The translations under genes and the position numbers were made by a program. A stretch of DNA of 64,000 nucleotides from Streptomyces tirandamycinicus (GTDB taxonomy: Bacteria; Actinomycetota; Actinomycetes; Streptomycetales; Streptomycetaceae): contig NZ_CP029188.1 in assembly GCF_003097515.1 (NCBI RefSeq), positions 5,095,001 through 5,159,000 on the forward strand. Reading direction: 5' to 3'. Each line of letters opens with the position of its first letter. Within the stretch, counting starts at the first letter, position 1. Below the pieces are notes generated by a model, which worked only from the letters and a program-made list of their open reading frames with translations, made no database searches and was not told where the DNA came from. This document shows positions 14,057-21,903 of the stretch, piece by piece.

Positions 14057-15649
14057 ATGCCGGTCACCCTCGCGTCCCTCGTCCAGCACTCCGCGCTCAA
14101 GCTGACCGTCCGCGCGGGGGAGGACCGTCTCGGCACCCCCGTGCGCTGGGTGCACGCCAGCGAGCTGGCGGACCCGGTGCCCTACATGGAGGGGGGCGAG
14201 CTGCTGCTCGTCACCGCGATGACGCTCGACGCCGCCGACCGGGAGGCGATGCGGCGCTATGTGCGGCGGCTCTCGGGCGCGGGCGTCGCGGGGCTGGGCT
14301 TCGCCGTCGGGGTGAACTACGACGACATCCCCGACGCTCTGCTGGAGGCGGCCGACGCCGAGGACTTCCCCCTCCTGGAGGTGCCCCGGCGCACGCCCTT
14401 CCTGGCCATCAGCAAGGCGGTCTCCGCGGCGATCGCGGCCGATCAGTACCGGGCCGTCACCGCGGGCTTCGAGGCCCAGCGGGAGCTGACCCGCGCCGCG
14501 CTCGCCGAGGGTCCCGCGGCCCTGCTCGCCAAGCTCGCCGCGCATGTCGACGGCTGGGCCGCGCTCTACGACGCCTCCGGCGCCGTCGTCGCCGCCGCTC
14601 CCGACTGGGCCGCCCGGCGCGCGGCCCGGCTCACGGGAGACGTGGAGCGCCTGCGCGAGCGCCCCGCGCCCGCAAGTGCGGTCGTCGGCGGGACGGAGGA
14701 CCGTGTGGAACTCCAGTCCCTCGGCACCGGGCGGCGGGTCAGGGGTGCCCTCGCGGTCGGCACGGGCGCGCCGCTCGGCACCGCCGAGCGCTACGCCGTG
14801 CACTCCGCGGTGGCGCTGCTGACCCTGACCACGGAACGGTCGCGCTCGCTGCAGGCCGCGGAGCAGCGGCTGGGCGCGGCGGTGCTGAGGATGATGCTCG
14901 CCGGCCAGCCCGACCCCGCCAGAACGGTCGCCGGGGACCTGTACGGAGGACTCCTGGACGCCCCGTTCCGGCTGCTCATCGCCGAACCGGACGGCGAGCC
15001 CGACCCGGCGGCCGAACACCCCGCGCACACCCTCGCCGAGGCGCTGGAGTCCGCCGCCTCCCGGGCGGGTGAATCGGTGCTGACCGTGTGGGAGAGCGAC
15101 GACCGGCTCGTCGTCCTCGCCGCCGACGGGGGAGCGGTCGCGCTCGCCTGCGAGCCCTACACCGAACGCGAGACGGAGGAGGCGGGGGTCGTCGTCGGCA
15201 TGTCGGCCCCGGCGGGGCCGGTGGCTGCGGCCACCGCGTACAAGCAGGCCGAGCAGGCGCTCTCCGTCGCCCGCAGGCGGGGCCGGGCGCTCGTCGAGCA
15301 CGAGGAACTCGCGGCGGGCTCGGTGCTGCCGCTGCTCGCCGACGACGCGGTGCGCGCCTTCGCCGACGGGATGCTGCGAGCGCTGCGGGAGCACGACGCG
15401 ACGGGCCGCGGCGACCTCGTGGCCTCCCTGCGTGCCTGGCTCTCCCGTCACGGCCAGTGGGACGCGGCCGCGGCCGATCTGGGCGTCCACCGCCACACCC
15501 TGCGCTACCGCATGCGGCGCGTCGAGGAGATCCTCGGTCGCTCCCTGGACGACCCGGACGTGCGGATGGAACTCTGGCTGGCCCTCAAGGCGACCGAGAC
15601 CCCGCTGCCGGCCGCCGCCCCGGCCCCGGAGCAGGGCCCGGTGCCGTAG
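14057..15649 (+). CDS. PucR-family transcriptional regulator
   Basis: A 530-residue regulator. Residues 1-120 match the PucR N-terminal purine-catabolism sensory domain (LTVRAGEDRLGTPVRWVHAS, ELLLVTAMTL, GLGFAVGVNYDDIP, FPLLEVPRRTPFLAISKAVS). The middle is a GAF-like/GGDEF-like region. The C-terminus is the PucR helix-turn-helix (LRAWLSRHGQWDAAAADLGV followed by HRHTLRYRMRRVEEILGRSL). ATG 14057 is used because the sensory domain begins at once. Members respond to nitrogen-rich metabolites. The aldehyde dehydrogenase and exporter downstream are plausible targets, but no operator can be assigned. Confidence 0.85.
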   Translation: MPVTLASLVQHSALKLTVRAGEDRLGTPVRWVHASELADPVPYMEGGELLLVTAMTLDAADREAMRRYVRRLSGAGVAGLGFAVGVNYDDIPDALLEAADAEDFPLLEVPRRTPFLAISKAVSAAIAADQYRAVTAGFEAQRELTRAALAEGPAALLAKLAAHVDGWAALYDASGAVVAAAPDWAARRAARLTGDVERLRERPAPASAVVGGTEDRVELQSLGTGRRVRGALAVGTGAPLGTAERYAVHSAVALLTLTTERSRSLQAAEQRLGAAVLRMMLAGQPDPARTVAGDLYGGLLDAPFRLLIAEPDGEPDPAAEHPAHTLAEALESAASRAGESVLTVWESDDRLVVLAADGGAVALACEPYTERETEEAGVVVGMSAPAGPVAAATAYKQAEQALSVARRRGRALVEHEELAAGSVLPLLADDAVRAFADGMLRALREHDATGRGDLVASLRAWLSRHGQWDAAAADLGVHRHTLRYRMRRVEEILGRSLDDPDVRMELWLALKATETPLPAAAPAPEQGPVP

Positions 15650-16002
15650 CAGCCGGGCACGGCCCGTCCCCGGTCCAGGTCTCGGTCCCATGGCTGCGGC
15701 AGCGGCAGCGGCTGTTCCTGGCCGGTAGCCCGACAGGGCCTGGCCCGGGCCGTGGCCGCGACAGGGACGTCCCGGGGGTTCCGCGGCCGGTCCTGGCCCC
15801 GGTCCCGATCTCCGGTCCTGGTCCCGGACACTCTCGCGATGCCGGCCCTTCAACGCGAACGTGAAGGCAATTCCCCTTCCGCTGCCCGAAATCGGGCAGA
15901 AAACATGGCATTCGGCTGCCGAACTGCCTAGGGTCCTGCTCCGTGATCACCGGCTTGGGCGGGGGTGGCACCCGTCCGGCCTCCACGAGACGAGAAGGAC
16001 CG
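15650..16002. other. Intergenic stretch, low-complexity
   Basis: These 353 bases have no supported gene. They are rich in repeated CCGGTCC/CCCGGTCC-like segments between 15670 and 15830, then a less GC-rich stretch (15850-15940), which is the likely promoter zone for the exporter gene. I see no clear -35/-10 pair. Confidence 0.5.
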
Positions 16003-17115
16003 ATGACGCAATCCGGCGCAGGCACCGGCGCACCCGTTCCCGGCGTACCCGTCCCCGGCGGATCCGGCGGGAACAGACCTCCCGCCGGACGCGGCGCCCT
16101 GACCGGTAACGGACCCGGCACCGGCGCCCCCTCCGGTACCGGACCCGGCTCCAGACCAGGTGCCCCCCTCGACTCCGGACCCGGTGCCGCGCCCGCCGTT
16201 CGGCCCGCGGACGTCCGTGTGCCCGGCCGCCGGATATCCGGGCCGGTCTGGGCCGCGCTCGCCATCGTCTACGTCGTGTGGGGTTCCACGTACCTCGGCA
16301 TCCGCGTGGTCGTCGAGACCATGCCGCCGTTCCTGTCGGCCGGCGCGCGCTTCGTCACCGCCGGCCTGATCCTCGCCGCGATCGTCGCCTGGCTCCAGGG
16401 GCCGTCCGCGCTCCGCGCCACCCGCGCCCAGCTGGGCTCGGCGGCCGTGGTCGGGCTGCTGCTGCTCCTGGGCGGCAACGGGCTGGTCGTCCTCGCCGAG
16501 ACCGCCGTCCCGTCGGGACTCGCCGCACTCCTGGTCGCCGTCGTCCCGGCCTGGGTCGTCGTCCTGCGGTGCGCGTCCGGCGAGCGCCCGGGTCCCGGCG
16601 CGTACGGCGGCGTCCTGCTCGGGCTCGCGGGTCTCGCCGTGCTGACCCTGCCCGGCCTGAGCGGCGACGTCCGTCTCTGGGGCGTGCTGACCGTGGTCGC
16701 CGCGACCGTCCTGTGGTCGGTGGGCTCGTTCTCCTCCTCCCGTATCCCCATGCCGGCCAACCCGTTCGCGACGAGCGCCTACGAGATGGTCGCGGGCGGC
16801 CTGGGCTGTCTCCTCGTCGGCCTGGGCCGCGGTGAGCAGCGGGGCTTCCTCCTCGCCGAGGTGTCCGGCCGCTCCTGGACCGCCCTCGCCTATCTCGTCG
16901 TCTTCGGCTCGCTGATCGCGTTCACGGCGTACGCCTGGCTGCTGCACTCCGCCCCGCTCTCGCTGGTGGCCACCTACGCCTACGTCAACCCCGTCGTCGC
17001 CGTGCTCCTCGGCTCGCTGGTCCTCGGGGAGCGGCTGACCTGGCCCATTGCGGTCGGCGGCGCGGTCGTCGTGGCCGGTGTCTGCCTGATCGTCAGCACC
17101 GAACGCCGCCGCTGA
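16003..17115 (+). CDS. EamA/DMT-family transporter
   Basis: A 370-residue protein. About 80 N-terminal residues are Gly/Pro/Thr-rich and probably disordered. Two EamA repeats follow, with ten hydrophobic helices in all. The first begins WAALAIVYVVWGSTYLGIRV; the second ends AYVNPVVAVLLGSLVLGERL and GGAVVVAGVCLIVSTERRR. These are family signatures of drug/metabolite exporters. ATG 16003 is chosen for its ribosome-binding site (GAGAAGGA); an ATG at 15943 lies in the same frame but lacks one. The substrate is unknown. Confidence 0.85.
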   Translation: MTQSGAGTGAPVPGVPVPGGSGGNRPPAGRGALTGNGPGTGAPSGTGPGSRPGAPLDSGPGAAPAVRPADVRVPGRRISGPVWAALAIVYVVWGSTYLGIRVVVETMPPFLSAGARFVTAGLILAAIVAWLQGPSALRATRAQLGSAAVVGLLLLLGGNGLVVLAETAVPSGLAALLVAVVPAWVVVLRCASGERPGPGAYGGVLLGLAGLAVLTLPGLSGDVRLWGVLTVVAATVLWSVGSFSSSRIPMPANPFATSAYEMVAGGLGCLLVGLGRGEQRGFLLAEVSGRSWTALAYLVVFGSLIAFTAYAWLLHSAPLSLVATYAYVNPVVAVLLGSLVLGERLTWPIAVGGAVVVAGVCLIVSTERRR

Positions 17116-17477
17116 CGACCGGCGGAGACCGGGCGCCGGCGAGCGTGAGGCGGCCGGGTGCCACGTACCCGTCGTGGCGGGTGGGCGACCGCGGCCGGGC
17201 GCACCCGTGAGCGGCACGGCGCCCCCCGGCTCCCGGACCCGCCAAGGCGGCCCCAGACCTCCGGCCCCACACCGCCGAAGACGGCGTGGCGGCCCCGGAG
17301 CCCGGGAACCCCGGAACCCCGGTACTCCCGACCCCCGGGGCTCCGGCTCCCGGACCCGCCAAAGCGGCAGGGCGGCCCGCCCGACCACTCCATGCCGGAC
17401 AACCCACGATCCGGCCCCGCCGCCCTACCGTGTGAGAAGAGGCAACCCACTACTTCGGAAGGGCCGGGACCCCCAAG
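17116..17477. other. Intergenic stretch with a 20-bp direct repeat
   Basis: No gene is supported in these 362 bases. CCGGCTCCCGGACCCGCCAA occurs perfectly at 17226-17245 and 17343-17362. The segment between is C/G low-complexity. The promoter of the aldehyde dehydrogenase presumably lies in 17400-17460. Confidence 0.5.
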
Positions 17478-18923
17478 ATGACTTCCACCCACGCCTTCTG
17501 GCTCGCCGGCCGCCAGGCCACCGGCGAGGCGACCTTCGACGTGACCTCGCCCTGGGACGGCCGTCTCGTCGGCACGGTCGCCGTCCCGACCGACGCCCAG
17601 GTCGAGGAGGCCGTTGCCGCGGCCCACGCCGTCGTGGACGAGTTCGCCGCGACCCCGGCCCATGTGCGCGCCGCCGCCCTCGACCACGTGTCGAAGCGCC
17701 TCGTCGAGCGCACCGAGGAGATCGCCCAGCTGATCTCCGCCGAGAACGGCAAGCCCGTCAAGTGGGCCCGCGGCGAGGTCGGCCGCGCGGTCTCCGTCTT
17801 CCGCTTCGCCGCCGAGGAGGCCCGCCGCTTCAACGGCGGCGACGCCCAGCGCCTCGACACGGATCTCGGCGGCCAGGGGCGCCTCGCCCTCACCCGCCGC
17901 TTCCCCAAGGGCGTCGTCCTCGGCATCGCGCCGTTCAACTTCCCGCTGAACCTGTGCGCCCACAAGATCGCGCCGGCCATCGCCGTCGGGGCGCCGATCA
18001 TCCTCAAGCCCGCTCCCGCCACTCCGCTGTCCGGCCTGGTCCTCGGCGAGCTGCTCGCCGAGACCGAACTGCCCGCCGGCTCCTGGTCGGTGCTCCCGGT
18101 CCCGAACGACAGGATGCCCGCCCTGGTCCAGGACGAGCGCCTCCCGGTCATCTCCTTCACGGGCTCCGACAAGGTCGGCTACGCGATCATGGACTCCGTG
18201 CCGCGCAAGCACTGCACCCTGGAGCTGGGCGGCAACGGCGCGGCCGTCGTCCTCGCCGACTTCGCCTCGGAGGAGGACCTGGACTGGGCGGCGACCCGGA
18301 TCGCCACCTTCTCCAACTACCAGGGCGGCCAGTCCTGCATCTCCGTGCAGCGCGTGATCGCCGACACCTCGGTGTACGACCGGCTGCTGCCGAAGATCGT
18401 CGCGGCGGTCGAGGCGCAGAACACCGGCGACCCCTCCGACCCGTCCACCGACGTCGGCCCGCTGGTCAGCGAGGACGCGGCCAAGCGTGTCGAGTCCTGG
18501 GTCGAGGAGGCCGTCGAGGCGGGTGCCCGGCTCCACACCGGCGGCAAGCGCGACGGCGCCTCCTACGCGCCGACCGTGCTCAGCGGAGTGCCGGCGCACA
18601 CGACGCTCGCCTGCGAGGAGGTCTTCGGGCCGGTCCTCACCGTGCAGAGCGTCGACGGCGAGACCGAGGCCTTCGCCGCGGTGAACGACTCCAAGTACGG
18701 CCTGCAGGCGGGTGTGTTCACGCACGACCTGCAGACCGCCTTCCGCGCCCACCGGGAGCTGGAGGTCGGCGGCGTGATCGTCGGCGACGTGCCGTCCTAC
18801 CGCGCCGACCAGATGCCCTACGGCGGCGCCAAGCAGTCCGGCGTGGGACGCGAGGGCGTTCGGTTCGCGATGGACGACTACACCTACGAGCGGGTGCTGG
18901 TCCTCACCGGACTCGCCCTCTAG
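17478..18923 (+). CDS. NAD(P)-dependent aldehyde dehydrogenase
   Basis: A full-length 481-residue enzyme of the ALDH superfamily. It has the cofactor-site segments GIAPFNFPLNL and ILKPAPATPLSG, then SFTGSDKVGY. The general-base Glu is in LELGGNGAAVV, and the nucleophilic Cys is in GGQSCISVQRV. EEVFGPVL closes the active site. It oxidises aldehydes to acids; the substrate cannot be read from sequence, and succinate-semialdehyde or a short aliphatic aldehyde are both plausible. It may be under the PucR regulator 3 kb upstream, which is inference. It ends before a strong bidirectional terminator. Confidence 0.85.
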   Translation: MTSTHAFWLAGRQATGEATFDVTSPWDGRLVGTVAVPTDAQVEEAVAAAHAVVDEFAATPAHVRAAALDHVSKRLVERTEEIAQLISAENGKPVKWARGEVGRAVSVFRFAAEEARRFNGGDAQRLDTDLGGQGRLALTRRFPKGVVLGIAPFNFPLNLCAHKIAPAIAVGAPIILKPAPATPLSGLVLGELLAETELPAGSWSVLPVPNDRMPALVQDERLPVISFTGSDKVGYAIMDSVPRKHCTLELGGNGAAVVLADFASEEDLDWAATRIATFSNYQGGQSCISVQRVIADTSVYDRLLPKIVAAVEAQNTGDPSDPSTDVGPLVSEDAAKRVESWVEEAVEAGARLHTGGKRDGASYAPTVLSGVPAHTTLACEEVFGPVLTVQSVDGETEAFAAVNDSKYGLQAGVFTHDLQTAFRAHRELEVGGVIVGDVPSYRADQMPYGGAKQSGVGREGVRFAMDDYTYERVLVLTGLAL

Positions 18924-18936
18924 TACGCCCCCGACC

Positions 18937-18973
18937 GACGGCCGGAGCCCACTGTGCGGGGGCTCCGGCCGTC
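18937..18973. terminator. Bidirectional terminator between aldehyde dehydrogenase and MFS genes
   Basis: Perfect 14-bp stem: GACGGCCGGAGCCC (18937-18950) with GGGCTCCGGCCGTC (18960-18973), 9-base loop, followed by the pyrimidine tract TCTCTTCTC. Confidence 0.8.
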
Positions 18974-18987
18974 TCTCTTCTCAGGGA

Positions 18988-20196
18988 TCAGCTCGCAGCC
19001 GTGGTCCGGCGGCCGGTGGAGGCGCGGAGGATCACGGCGAGAGCCACCAGGACGATGCCGAACCATATGACGCCCGGGACGCCCACATGGTCGGCGAGCA
19101 GGCCGCCGAAGAGGGCACCCAGGGCGATGCAGGTGTTGTAGGCCATGGTGTTGAGCGACATGGCGGCCTCGAAGGTCTCGGGCGCCGCCGCGAGCGTCAT
19201 GTTGATCTGGCTGAGCTGGACGACACCGAAGGCGAGGCCCCACAGGATCATGGCGGCGATCACGCCGACGGCGTTCGTGCCGGTGGTCAGCAGCATGCCG
19301 AGTGCGCCGATCAGGACGAGGCCGCCCACGACGAAGCTGCCCCGCAGGCTCCTGCCGACGGTCAGGCCGCCGACGAAGTTGCCGATCGCACCGCCGATAC
19401 CGAAGACGATGAGGACGACGGTGATGAAGCCGGCGGTGGCGGACGCGCTTTCCTCCAGGTAGGGACGGACGAAGGTGTAGGCACCGAAGTGGCCGAGGAC
19501 GAAGAGGACGACCATGACCAGGACCACGCGCAGCGGCACGTTCCTGACGGGCAGTCCGAAGACCTCGCGTACCGAGACCGCGTTGGCCGACGGCAGCGAC
19601 GGGACGGTGCAGGCGACCGCGAGGAGCACCAGGGAGCTGAGGCCCGCCCAGATGAGGAAGGTGGCACGCCAGCCGCCGGCGCTCTCCAGCACGGTGCCGA
19701 GCGGGATGCCGACGACGGTGGCGACCGAGATGCCGGACATCACGACGGCGGCGGCCCGGTTGGCGTGCCTCTCGGGGACGATGCGCATGGCCATGCTGAC
19801 GCCGATGGCCCAGAAGACGCCGCTGGCGAAGCCCATGATCAGTCGGGTGCCCAGGATCAGCGGGTAGGTCGGGGCCATCGAGGTGATCAGGTTGCCGACG
19901 GCCAGGACGGCCAGCAGCGCGGTCAGCAGCCGGCGGCGGTTGATGCGCCGCGTCCATGCCACGAGGAAGGGCACGCCGAGACCGGCCGCGACTCCCTGCG
20001 CCGTGACCATGAGGCCGGCCGTGCCCACGGAGACGTGGAGGCTCTCGCTGAGCGGGGTGAGCAGGCCGATCGGCATGAGTTCGGTGGTGAGGAAGACGAA
20101 CAGACTTGCGGTGATGGCTGCCACACCCAGCCATCCCCGGGTCGGGGACAGCTGCTTCCGTGGTGCGACGGGCGTTGTCTCTTCGTCAATGGTCAT
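18988..20196 (-). CDS. MFS exporter of the DHA1/sugar-efflux type
   Basis: A 402-residue transporter with twelve hydrophobic segments. It carries the family loop after helix 2/3 (RRINRRRLLTALLAVLAVGN) and GTRLIMGFASGVFWAIGVSM in helix 4. GWRATFLIWAGLSSLVLLA lies in helix 6. It resembles AraJ/YdhP-like proton-driven exporters of drugs or sugars. ATG 20196 has GGAGAG five bases upstream; the longer frame from 20253 lacks a ribosome-binding site. It is divergent from a LysR regulator, a typical effector-inducible exporter arrangement. Confidence 0.85.
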   Translation of the reverse strand: MTIDEETTPVAPRKQLSPTRGWLGVAAITASLFVFLTTELMPIGLLTPLSESLHVSVGTAGLMVTAQGVAAGLGVPFLVAWTRRINRRRLLTALLAVLAVGNLITSMAPTYPLILGTRLIMGFASGVFWAIGVSMAMRIVPERHANRAAAVVMSGISVATVVGIPLGTVLESAGGWRATFLIWAGLSSLVLLAVACTVPSLPSANAVSVREVFGLPVRNVPLRVVLVMVVLFVLGHFGAYTFVRPYLEESASATAGFITVVLIVFGIGGAIGNFVGGLTVGRSLRGSFVVGGLVLIGALGMLLTTGTNAVGVIAAMILWGLAFGVVQLSQINMTLAAAPETFEAAMSLNTMAYNTCIALGALFGGLLADHVGVPGVIWFGIVLVALAVILRASTGRRTTAAS

Positions 20197-20220
20197 GTCA
20201 TCTCTCCGGACGCAGTCGGA

Positions 20221-20410
20221 CGTGGTCTGGCGTGTTCTGGCGCGGTCTGGCATGGTCTGGCGCGGTTGTGAGCGTGCCTCGTGGTCCTGGGGTCCAGCGG
20301 GGAGGCCGGGGCGTGGACGGCTCGGATCCCGTCACCGTGGGAGAGGGCGGCGAGGATCACCACGATCGGTCCGGCTCGGTCCGGCTCGGTCCGGCGCGGC
20401 CCGGCGCCGT
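20221..20410. repeat. Two 10-bp-period tandem arrays in the MFS/LysR divergent region
   Basis: Four imperfect units cover 20221-20260 (CGTGGTCTGG, CGTGTTCTGG, CGCGGTCTGG, CATGGTCTGG). Four more cover 20371-20410 (CCGGCTCGGT twice, CCGGCGCGGC, CCGGCGCCGT). Both have a period of exactly 10, about one helical turn. They lie in a 508-base intergenic region with no gene. Confidence 0.6.
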
Positions 20411-20674
20411 CCGGGATCGGGTCGCGGTGGCGTGGTGCGCATGGCAGTCGCTCGTCCTTTCGGTGCTACGGGCACGAGGGCGCGACGAAGCGAGCCTCGG
20501 CGGTGTGCGCCCAGGTGCGGGGTCAGGGGGAGGGCAGCGGAATCGAGGCTCTCGGGCTTGCCGAAGCGGCCCCGATCGAGGGCTCCCGGCGGAGTCGGCC
20601 CGAGGGACCTGCTGCCGTGTGTGTGGTCACCAGTGTCGAGCCGGGGGCATCGATGAGTCCAACGCATGTTTGTC

Positions 20675-20690
20675 ACGCGATGAATCGCGT
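20675..20690. promoter_or_regulatory. Palindrome just upstream of the LysR gene
   Basis: ACGCGAT-GA-ATCGCGT, a perfect 7-bp inverted repeat 14 bases before the LysR start. LysR regulators bind dyads near their own promoters, so this is a candidate autoregulatory site. Confidence 0.5.
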
Positions 20691-20704
20691 ATCACGATGG
20701 ATCG

Positions 20705-21655
20705 ATGGAGCTCCAGCAGATGCGGTACGTGATCGCCGTGGCCGAGACGAACAGCTTCACGAGGGCCGCCCAGCGCTGCCTGGTGGTCCAGTCCGCGCTG
20801 AGCCACCAGATCGCGCGACTGGAGAGGGAACTGGGCGCGAGGCTCTTCGAACGCACCAGTCGCCGGGTCCGGTTGACGCCGGCGGGCGCCGCCTTCCTGC
20901 CCGCTGCCCGCCGGTGCCTGGACGCGGCGGAGCGGGCCGCCGCCGAAGTCGCGGCGACCGTGGGGGAGGTGCGCGGACGCCTCGAGGTGGGGCTGATCCC
21001 CACCGTCGCCGCCGTGGATGTCCCCAACGTCCTCAAGGACTTCCACCGGCGCCATCCGAAGGCCCGGATCAGTGTGAGTGTGGGAGCGAGCGACGAGCTC
21101 GTCGAGCGGGTCAGGCAGGGTGAGATCGAGGTGGCCTTCCTCGGCATCCCGATCACGGCCCGCCCCAGGGGTGTGATGGCCCGCGAGATCGCCCGGGAGC
21201 GGCTGGTCGCCGTGGTCTCCCCGGACCACCCGCTCGCCGGCGAGACGTCGGTCGACCTCCGCCGGCTGTCCTCGGAGGTGTTCGTGGACCTCCCGGCGAA
21301 GACCGCCGGCCGGGCCCAGTCCGATCTGGCGTTCACCGCCGCCGGCCTGACCCGCGAGGTCGCCTTCGAGGTGACCAACGCGGACTACCTGGCCCGCCTG
21401 GTGGGGGCGGGCCTCGGCGTGGCCCTGCTCCCGCCCGCGTACGTCGCGGGCCTGGCCGGGGTGGCCACCATCGAGGTCACGGACGCCCCGGGGCGCGCCG
21501 AGTACGTGATCTGGGGCCGGGAGGGCCTCACCCCGGCGGCCGCGGCCTTCCTGGAGCTGCTGGGCATCGAGGGGGAGCGGACGGGCGCGCCGGGTGGGGG
21601 CCGCCCCGGCCCGTCCGCGCGCCCGTCCGCGGGCCCATCGGACCGTGTCGGGTGA
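20705..21655 (+). CDS. LysR-family transcriptional regulator
   Basis: A 316-residue regulator. The N-terminal winged helix-turn-helix is unmistakable (MELQQMRYVIAVAETNSFTR, AAQRCLVVQSALSHQIARLE, then LGARLFERTSRRVRLTPAGA). The co-inducer-binding domain covers about residues 90-295 (RGRLEVGLIPTVAAVDVPNV; DELVERVRQGEIEVAFLGIP; VGAGLGVALLPPAYV). The last 25 residues are a Gly/Pro/Ser-rich tail. It is divergent from the MFS exporter, which it probably activates in response to an exported compound. A palindrome 14 bases upstream may be its own operator. Confidence 0.9.
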   Translation: MELQQMRYVIAVAETNSFTRAAQRCLVVQSALSHQIARLERELGARLFERTSRRVRLTPAGAAFLPAARRCLDAAERAAAEVAATVGEVRGRLEVGLIPTVAAVDVPNVLKDFHRRHPKARISVSVGASDELVERVRQGEIEVAFLGIPITARPRGVMAREIARERLVAVVSPDHPLAGETSVDLRRLSSEVFVDLPAKTAGRAQSDLAFTAAGLTREVAFEVTNADYLARLVGAGLGVALLPPAYVAGLAGVATIEVTDAPGRAEYVIWGREGLTPAAAAFLELLGIEGERTGAPGGGRPGPSARPSAGPSDRVG

Positions 21656-21726
21656 GGGCCGCCCCCGACGCGCTTCCCGGCCGTCGCGGCAGGGGCGCGG
21701 GCCCGTGCCGCCCGGACCGACGGCCC

Positions 21727-21757
21727 GGCCGGAACCCACCGTGCACGGGCTCCGGCC
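21727..21757. terminator. Terminator after the LysR gene
   Basis: GGCCGGAACCC (21727-21737) pairs with GGGCTCCGGCC (21747-21757) with one mismatch and a 9-base loop. GTCCTTTCG follows. Confidence 0.55.
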
Positions 21758-21903
21758 GTCCTTTCGCGGTAGGGCGGCCGGGATCCACCCGGCTGCCCCG
21801 CAGGACTGGTGAGGCAGCCGGTATTCGGGTAGATACGGACGAGTAGCACCGGTCGGTAGTTCCCGGTCCGGCCGCCCTCCGACAGCGGCGAGGTGAGTCC
21901 CTC

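Noticed and set aside
11594..15853. A 1419-codon open frame on the minus strand
   Set aside because: It is antisense to the VirD4-like ATPase and PucR genes, has Arg/Gly/Pro-rich nonsense composition and no domain. It is a shadow of high-GC coding bias.
20221..20260. CRISPR-like array
   Set aside because: Units are 10 bp without spacers; the same holds for the other short-period arrays in the window.
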